Positions 58,785 to 64,000 of a stretch of 64,000 nt of DNA are shown in pieces. The notes beneath the pieces are model-generated. The model made no database searches. It was not told the DNA's origin and was given only the letters and a program-made list of their open reading frames with translations. The DNA lies in contig CBDDOO010000002.1 of NCBI GenBank assembly GCA_965231905.1, forward strand, positions 1,302,001-1,366,000, read 5' to 3'. The position numbers were made by a program, and so were the translations under genes. Position 1 is the stretch's first letter. Every line of letters begins with the position of its first letter. This stretch comes from G963663315 sp965231905 (GTDB lineage: Bacteria; Pseudomonadota; Gammaproteobacteria; Arenicellales; Poriferihabitantaceae).

Positions 58785-60485
58785 TTATTCGATTGACACC
58801 TTGTCGCGTTTGCTGGTTGTGGCCAGCACAATCGGGCTGATATGTCCGACCGTTCTGACATTCACGCAGGCGGTTTTTTCACTGGCTATCGCTCGCTCGA
58901 CCGCAGGCGCAATCTGCCGGCGTTTTTCCACCAGTTCGCCGTGCCCCCCCAGACCTTCAAACATTGTGTGGAAGGGGATATCGCGAAAAACAGTGGCGAA
59001 GCGCTTTTGGCTGGCAAACAGGCGTTCCTGTTGCTGGGAAATACAATCCAGGCCGCCGTTGTTGTCAATCACGACGACAATCGGCAGGTTTTCCTGGAAT
59101 GAGGCTTCGATACTGGAGCCACCGGACAGGAAAGCGCCATCTCCGCTGATGACGATTACATTTTGTCGCGGATCGTTCAGCTTCGCGGCGGTGGCGAACG
59201 GGACGCCGACGCCGAGCATGCTGAAACTGCCGGGATGCAGGATATTGCCGGGCTTCTGCCCTTTCCAGCCAGCGATGTTGACTGCGATTTCCGACCAGAA
59301 ATGGGTGTTTCCGCCGTCAATCACCAGGCAGTCGCGCTCTTTCATTGCGGTCTGTACGTCAAGAGCCAGTTGCAGGGGATGAATGCCGTCACCGTCCAGT
59401 TGTGGAAGTTCGGCTATCGTTTGTTCTACCCATTGGCCGCGTTTTCGCCGATTGGCGTCCAGCCAGTCCGGGCTGAAAGGTTCAAGCGTCTTCAGCGCCT
59501 CGAAGAACGCGGACGGGTCGCTCAGCAGCGCATGATCGGCTGCGCGGTTGAGCTCGATCTCTTCGTGCGAACCGTTGACGCAGACCAGCTTCGTCGATTC
59601 GGGGAAAAGCGGTGGATTTCCGAAATTCATCTGGTTGTCGAGACGCGCCCCCACCATGATGACGACATCCGACTCGCGCAGGGCGAATCCGGACGGCGCA
59701 TACTGATGGATGTCGGCCAGCCCCATCCAGGCGTGGCGCTCCCCGCCCAGAAGTTTTTGATGGTACGGTACATTGAAAACCGGGATGCCGAGCAGGCGGG
59801 CGGTGTCTTCGAGTTGTGATTCGGCCCGGGACCACCATACTCCGTGTCCGCCAATGAGTATCGGTTTTTCGGCGTTGCGGATCACATCCAGAATCGCGGA
59901 CAAATCATCCGGGCATGGCCATGCGCGCGGCGGCTTTTTCGCGGCGCGGTCAAACGGGCGTTCGTCCCGCATCGCGTTTTCTTCGTATGAACGGAACATG
60001 ATGTCCACCGGCACGCTCAAATGCACCGCTCCGGGATAACCGCTTACCGCAATTTTCCAGGCGCGGTCGACAAATTCCGACATGCGCTCGCCATCGGTTA
60101 CCAATGCGCTGTATTTGGTCAGTGGCGCCGCGATAGCGACATCATCAATTTCCTTGAAGCCGCCGCTTCCCTGTCGCTTCAATGTGCTCGAACCGGTGAT
60201 GAAAATGACCGGGGAGCGTTCTCCCCAGGCTTCCATCATGGCCGGAATGGCATTGGCGAACCCTTCCGGCCCGACCAGGCAGACAGCGGGGTTACGGGTG
60301 ATCCGCGTGTAGCCGTCGGCCAGGTGTCCGGCAACCTGCTCATGCGGGGCATTGATCACCGCGACGCCGCATTGCATGAATCCTTCGAGGGCGGGATTGC
60401 AAAATCCGCCGCTCAGGGTGAAAACCCGGGTAACGCCTTTTTCCCGCAGGGCCCGCGCCAGCAGGATGCCGCCACGTACTTTCAT
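58785..60485 (-). CDS. Thiamine pyrophosphate-dependent enzyme (acetolactate synthase/2-oxoacid decarboxylase superfamily)
   Basis: 566 residues with the three-domain TPP fold. INAPHEQVAGHLADGYTRIT contains the cofactor-activating Glu near residue 50. VISGDGAFLSGGSSIEASF then IVVVIDNNGGLDCISQ is the GDG...NN magnesium/TPP motif. The middle domain has PILIGGHGVWWSRAESQLED. It is not a plain IlvB: the N-terminus and the NFGNPPLFPESTKLV region look closer to oxalyl-CoA decarboxylase/2-hydroxyacyl-CoA lyase or benzoylformate decarboxylase types. It is flanked by an FMN 2-hydroxyacid dehydrogenase and dmdA with gaps under 20 bp. A 2-oxoacid made by the former is its plausible substrate (inference). 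Confidence 0.85.
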   Translation of the reverse strand: MKVRGGILLARALREKGVTRVFTLSGGFCNPALEGFMQCGVAVINAPHEQVAGHLADGYTRITRNPAVCLVGPEGFANAIPAMMEAWGERSPVIFITGSSTLKRQGSGGFKEIDDVAIAAPLTKYSALVTDGERMSEFVDRAWKIAVSGYPGAVHLSVPVDIMFRSYEENAMRDERPFDRAAKKPPRAWPCPDDLSAILDVIRNAEKPILIGGHGVWWSRAESQLEDTARLLGIPVFNVPYHQKLLGGERHAWMGLADIHQYAPSGFALRESDVVIMVGARLDNQMNFGNPPLFPESTKLVCVNGSHEEIELNRAADHALLSDPSAFFEALKTLEPFSPDWLDANRRKRGQWVEQTIAELPQLDGDGIHPLQLALDVQTAMKERDCLVIDGGNTHFWSEIAVNIAGWKGQKPGNILHPGSFSMLGVGVPFATAAKLNDPRQNVIVISGDGAFLSGGSSIEASFQENLPIVVVIDNNGGLDCISQQQERLFASQKRFATVFRDIPFHTMFEGLGGHGELVEKRRQIAPAVERAIASEKTACVNVRTVGHISPIVLATTSKRDKVSIE

Positions 60486-60503
60486 CGTGTTTTCACCGTG
60501 TTT

Positions 60504-61631
60504 TCATCCAACTGCATCCATCACTACATCCCGACCGACATCGTTGACATCCGGTCTGCCGATTTGCGCCAGTGTCGTATCGACCTGCCGGGTCAGGGCC
60601 TCAATGACATCCTTCAAACCGCGTTCCCCGGCGCCGCCGACAGCGTACAGGAATGGTCGACCGAGCATTACGAAATCAGCGCCGAGCGCGAGAGCCTTGA
60701 CAATTGATTCACCATTGCGGATACCGCTGTCGAACAGGATTACGCAGTCGTCGCCGACGGCTGCGCGGATCATTGGCAACGCCTCGATGGCGGCGGGGGC
60801 GCCGTCGAGTTGACGTCCGCCATGGTTGGATACGTAAATGGCGTCCACTCCGGCTTCCCGGATGTGCGCGGCATCGTCCGCTGACAGCACGCCCTTGACT
60901 GCCAGCCTGCCTTTCCAGCGCGCGCGCAGACGGTCGAGAAATTGCAGATCCACCCTGCCGCGGCTCTCGTTGCGGACAAATTTCCCGCCGGTATTGCCAG
61001 TAGCGTTGTTGGCCACTGTCGGCACGCCTTTCAATAGCGTCGAAATGGACCATCGGGGGTGGGTCGCAAAATCCAGAAACTGTTTTGCCCCGATTTTCAA
61101 CGGAGCCTGGAATCCGTTGCGCTGTTCACGCGGGCGCGCCGCCACCATCGGCACATCGACGGTCAGAATCAGGATGTCGTAGCCCGCTTTTTCGGCGCGC
61201 TGAACCATATCAAAAGCGATTTCCTCCGACTGGCCTACGTACAGTTGAAACCAGGCGCATTCGCCGGCGCGGCGCCGGGTGACTTCAATGTCGCTCGAGG
61301 CCATCGTAGACAGTCCCAGCGGGATATTGTACCGGGCCGCCGCTGTCGCCAGCATTTTATCGGCGCCGGGCCAGGCGAGATCACACATACCCATCGGGGC
61401 AATTCCGAACGGCCGGTCCCATTCGCGGCCAAGGCATGATTTTTTCAGGTTGCGGTTTTCGACATTGAGCAATACCCGTGGCTGCAACCGAATCTGTTCG
61501 AGCCGTTCGCGATTCAGACCAGCCGCGATTTCATTCCCGGCCGCCCCGTCAATATAATCAAATATGATCGCTGGCAGGCGTCGTTTTGCCGCCGCGCGGG
61601 CGTCATCGAGTGTGAAGAATTTGTCGGGCAT
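60504..61631 (-). CDS. FMN-dependent alpha-hydroxyacid dehydrogenase
   Basis: 375 residues of the lactate dehydrogenase/glycolate oxidase/mandelate dehydrogenase family. It oxidises an (S)-2-hydroxyacid to the 2-oxoacid. IIFDYIDGAAGNEIAAGLNR at the start; FGIAPMGMCDLAWPGAD; FQLYVGQ; LTVDVPMVAARPREQRNGF; the active-site VSNHGGRQLDGAPA with catalytic His; and FDSGIRNGESIVKALALGAD with FVMLGRPFLYAVGG for FMN phosphate. It lies 18 bp before the TPP enzyme, so oxidation followed by decarboxylation or ligation of the same carbon chain is likely. Confidence 0.9.
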   Translation of the reverse strand: MPDKFFTLDDARAAAKRRLPAIIFDYIDGAAGNEIAAGLNRERLEQIRLQPRVLLNVENRNLKKSCLGREWDRPFGIAPMGMCDLAWPGADKMLATAAARYNIPLGLSTMASSDIEVTRRRAGECAWFQLYVGQSEEIAFDMVQRAEKAGYDILILTVDVPMVAARPREQRNGFQAPLKIGAKQFLDFATHPRWSISTLLKGVPTVANNATGNTGGKFVRNESRGRVDLQFLDRLRARWKGRLAVKGVLSADDAAHIREAGVDAIYVSNHGGRQLDGAPAAIEALPMIRAAVGDDCVILFDSGIRNGESIVKALALGADFVMLGRPFLYAVGGAGERGLKDVIEALTRQVDTTLAQIGRPDVNDVGRDVVMDAVG

Positions 61632-61704
61632 TCGATCAGGCTATCAGTACTTATAAGGTTGATTCCGGTTGCGCGGTCTCTTGCAGGCGGATTCCCGCTC
61701 CCCG

Positions 61705-62655
61705 TCAGGACGATGGTAAAAATCGCTTTGTGTTTTCCCGATAGGTCGCGCATTTCCGTAGATAGCGGGCGGCGCTGACCGGCATTGGCACACGCACATT
61801 GGATATCCAGGTGATCAACTCCTTGCCGCCCTGGAGCAGCTTTGTACCGTGTTTGATATGGCGCTCCAGCGCGGAGGATGCTGTCGCGGGAATATTTGCC
61901 CGGAAGTTCAGCACCTTTTCGCCATCCGCGACAAACTCCGGCCAGACTGTCAGGTAATCGGGGTCGCTACGCAGAATTTCGCTTTCGTTTTTAGCGATCA
62001 GGATGAAATCGTCGACCAGTTCCCCGGAACCCGCAAACCATTCCAGACAGCAGATTGATCGTTTTATTTCCAGCCCGACCCGGTCGATCTCGCGCATGGC
62101 CTGCGCGATTTTCCGATAGCGGCTGCAATAATAATCGGCGATCGACATGGTAAATACCTTGACCGGTTCTCCCCAGAGTTCATCGACGCCTTCTTCTCCG
62201 CTGTGGTGCTTGACGTTGCCGCTCAGGGACAGCGCTTCGGATAAACAGCTGGAACACTGACGCATCAGTTCATCGTCCGGGGCGATATGGATGCCGCGTT
62301 GTTCCAGGTCCACGATGGCGGTGAATATGTCGGTTGCGCGATTGAACAGGGCTCCGGCCAGCATGGCGGCGTTGACCCGCTTGCGTTGTTGATCGGTTTC
62401 CCGCTGCCAGGCCAGTCTGACCTCGTCGAGCTTGTCGCCGGGGGTGTTGATGCCGGGTTCGGTATGGTGGAAGGTTCTGCGGGTCAGGGCATCCAGCAGT
62501 TTCTTCTTTTCGGGGAGCGATTCTTCAGGGGGTTCGTAGTAACGAATCCAGTAGTCATCAAAATAAATGTGATCGACGTTGGCAATCCGGCGGATTTGAC
62601 CATTTTCAGCGGGGTCCGTTTTGCTCGCAACCATCTGAAATCGTCCGTTTGTCAA
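61705..62655 (-). CDS. Hypothetical protein, mostly helical, between sat and the FMN dehydrogenase
   Basis: 316 residues (a second ATG at 62634 would give 309). I do not recognise the family. It begins with IRRIANVDHIYFDDYWIRYY and EPPEESLPEKKKLLDALTRR, then shows amphipathic helices (QRKRVNAAMLAGALFNRATD; IADYYCSRYRKIAQAMREID). There is no signal peptide, no membrane helix and no nucleotide-binding motif. Cysteines at MRQCSSCLSEAL and KRSICCLEW could bind metal but are not in a known pattern. The intact long frame and position in the minus-strand run support a real gene. Confidence 0.7.
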   Translation of the reverse strand: MTNGRFQMVASKTDPAENGQIRRIANVDHIYFDDYWIRYYEPPEESLPEKKKLLDALTRRTFHHTEPGINTPGDKLDEVRLAWQRETDQQRKRVNAAMLAGALFNRATDIFTAIVDLEQRGIHIAPDDELMRQCSSCLSEALSLSGNVKHHSGEEGVDELWGEPVKVFTMSIADYYCSRYRKIAQAMREIDRVGLEIKRSICCLEWFAGSGELVDDFILIAKNESEILRSDPDYLTVWPEFVADGEKVLNFRANIPATASSALERHIKHGTKLLQGGKELITWISNVRVPMPVSAARYLRKCATYRENTKRFLPSS

Positions 62656-62701
62656 GCGCCTGAAGTCCGGCTGTATTGTATTGTCGCATGGGGGTGGATG
62701 G

Positions 62702-63913
62702 TTATTGGCTGGTGGGAGTTGACTGGTTTGACCGGTAGTAATCCATCAGTATTCCGGCGACTTCCGGCCTCGAAAACTCGGGCGGGGGGGCGATGCCTTC
62801 GGACAGCATTTCCCGCACCCGGGTTCCCGACAGAATCACGAAATCCGAGAGTGTATGATCCGGCGCTTCCCGCATCATCACCACCCTGTTCATCTTTTTC
62901 GAGTATGCGGTATGGTCTGCATTGAATATCTCAATCTCCAGCGCTCCCTGCGGGACTTCGTTCTCGAAAATGGTCTGGGCGTCAAAAGCGCCGTAATAAT
63001 CGCCGACGCCGGCATGGTCGCGGCCTATGATGAAATGAGTGGCGCCCATGTTTTGACGGAAGATGGCATGCAGTACCGCTTCCCTCGGCCCGGCGTAGAG
63101 CATGTCGAAGCCGTACCCGGCCACCATCATTGTATTCGCCGGGAAGTAGTTTTCAACCATGATCCTGATCGCGGCGTCCCGGACATCGGCGGGAATGTCG
63201 CCGGGCTTGAGTTTGCCCAGCAGCATGTGAATGACGCAGCCGTCCGCTCCCACTCTTTGCATGGCGATCCGACACAATTCCTCATGCGCGCGGTGCATCG
63301 GATTGCGGGTCTGGAATGCGACCACTTTATGCCAGCCATTGGCTTCAATCCGCTCCCGAATTTGGTATGCGGTGCGGAATGTCTGTGAAAACCCGGTCTT
63401 GAAATAACTGAAATTGAGGACCTGTATCGGCCCGGTCAACAAGGTTCTGCCCTGGGCAAGAAATTCGGCGACTCCGGGGTGCGCCCGCTCCCGGGTGCGG
63501 TAAACCCGGTCGCAGATTTCCATCATGTCGTCTTCCGGCATGGATTCGAGGTTGTTGACCCGCATGATCGCCAGGGCCGGGTGACCGTCCACATTGGGGT
63601 CCCGCAACGCGATAGTCTGCCCGACCTTGACCCGCCTGGCCTGTTCCTGTTCAACCAGACAAACCACCGGAGTTGGCCAGAACAATCCGTCCGTGGTTCG
63701 CATACGCCTGGCGACGCTCATGCTGTCCGCCCTGTTCATGAATCCGGTCAGCGGCGTGAAATAGCCCGCTCCCAGCATAACGGCGTTGGCGGCTCCCGCG
63801 GAACTCAGCAATACGCTGTCGAGCGCGCCGCAACGGGCTTCAATATCCTGTCTTTCCCCGGCGTTATCGACATAAAGCGGGCGTAGCTCATCTGCAGCGT
63901 GGGGTCTGATCAT
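62702..63913 (-). CDS. sat: Sulfate adenylyltransferase (ATP sulfurylase)
   Basis: 403 residues, the monofunctional size. It interconverts ATP + sulfate and APS + pyrophosphate. VAFQTRNPMHRAHEELC carries the QxRNPxHxxH active-site motif; MLLGKLKPGDIPADVRDAAI, GATHFIIGRDHAGVGDYYGA, and FVILSGTRVREMLSEGIAPP are conserved. In sulfur-oxidising gammaproteobacteria this Sat type works in reverse with APS reductase to make ATP from sulfite oxidation; assimilatory use is the alternative. The gene at the window edge upstream could be the related apr locus, but that is not visible. Confidence 0.95.
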   Translation of the reverse strand: MIRPHAADELRPLYVDNAGERQDIEARCGALDSVLLSSAGAANAVMLGAGYFTPLTGFMNRADSMSVARRMRTTDGLFWPTPVVCLVEQEQARRVKVGQTIALRDPNVDGHPALAIMRVNNLESMPEDDMMEICDRVYRTRERAHPGVAEFLAQGRTLLTGPIQVLNFSYFKTGFSQTFRTAYQIRERIEANGWHKVVAFQTRNPMHRAHEELCRIAMQRVGADGCVIHMLLGKLKPGDIPADVRDAAIRIMVENYFPANTMMVAGYGFDMLYAGPREAVLHAIFRQNMGATHFIIGRDHAGVGDYYGAFDAQTIFENEVPQGALEIEIFNADHTAYSKKMNRVVMMREAPDHTLSDFVILSGTRVREMLSEGIAPPPEFSRPEVAGILMDYYRSNQSTPTSQ

Positions 63914-63955
63914 ATTGAATCCTGGTTAAATCCTGAGTCCGGGCGTTGGTCTCCT

Positions 63956-64000
63956 TCAGATGTCGCGGCGCTGTTGAACGGCGCTGGCGAGCGCGGCGAT
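63956..64000 (-). CDS. Possible 3-prime end of the next gene upstream of sat
   Basis: On the minus strand the bases from 64000 read IAALASAVQQRRDI and stop at TGA (63956-63958), 42 bp before the sat start. The short GC-rich coding-like tail suggests a gene entering from the right; too little is visible to name it. Confidence 0.3.
   Translation of the reverse strand: MAALASAVQQRRDI

Overview
The window reads as a chromosomal segment of a gammaproteobacterium, most likely marine and possibly host-associated. The sdhCDAB-sdhE order beside ygfZ, rpsO-pnp and the Aap amino acid transporter fit that group. ATP sulfurylase next to DMSP demethylase, and a trimethylamine-dehydrogenase-like enzyme next to an MttB-like methyltransferase, point to a life on methylated sulfur and nitrogen osmolytes and reduced sulfur. 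The taxonomic call is inference; there is no rRNA here.

Layout. 1-5 kb: the tail of a LivK-type binding protein, a TMADH-family flavoenzyme and an MttB-family methyltransferase, which together suggest uptake and demethylation of a methylated amine. 5-9.6 kb: ygfZ divergent from sdhCDAB-sdhE. 9.7-13.4 kb: a Phd/ParE toxin-antitoxin pair, a DUF4143 ATPase and an M81 (MlrC-like) protein. 13.4-27.6 kb: a visibly AT-richer defence island. It holds a broken HipA-like pair, dndA divergent from dndBCDE (DNA phosphorothioation), and a facing five-gene minus-strand operon with a PLD-helicase, a second DndD-like SMC ATPase with a zinc hook, two small proteins and a 709-residue protein that joins RNA polymerase alpha-CTD-like and sigma-70 region-4-like modules. 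No dndFGH is present, so the facing operon is the likely effector arm, comparable to the PbeABCD type of partner. 27.6-32.9 kb: RND pump, its membrane fusion protein and asd.

33-45.3 kb is an accessory stretch. It contains a hendecad-repeat coiled-coil protein, an IS4-like element with perfect inverted repeats and a 9-bp target duplication abutting an IS1202/ISNCY-type element, a nuclease-like/HEPN-like gene pair, a gene truncated by another ISNCY-type element, rpsO-pnp, a RodZ-like gene and an IS110 element set among REP-like repeats. 45.3-51.7 kb (minus strand): aapJQMP followed by a two-component system. 51.8-64 kb (minus strand): sat, an unknown gene, an FMN 2-hydroxyacid dehydrogenase, a TPP enzyme, dmdA, gcvTHP and lipA. 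This block links DMSP demethylation and glycine cleavage through tetrahydrofolate-bound one-carbon units.

Two short repeat families are scattered through the window. Family A is a roughly 32-bp REP-like hairpin with GGGCGGG/CCCGCCC arms. Family B is a roughly 66-bp unit. Several copies lie inside or at the ends of genes: an in-frame copy in sdhB, the MttB C-terminus, the M81 stop codon, and the lipA start/gcvP stop.
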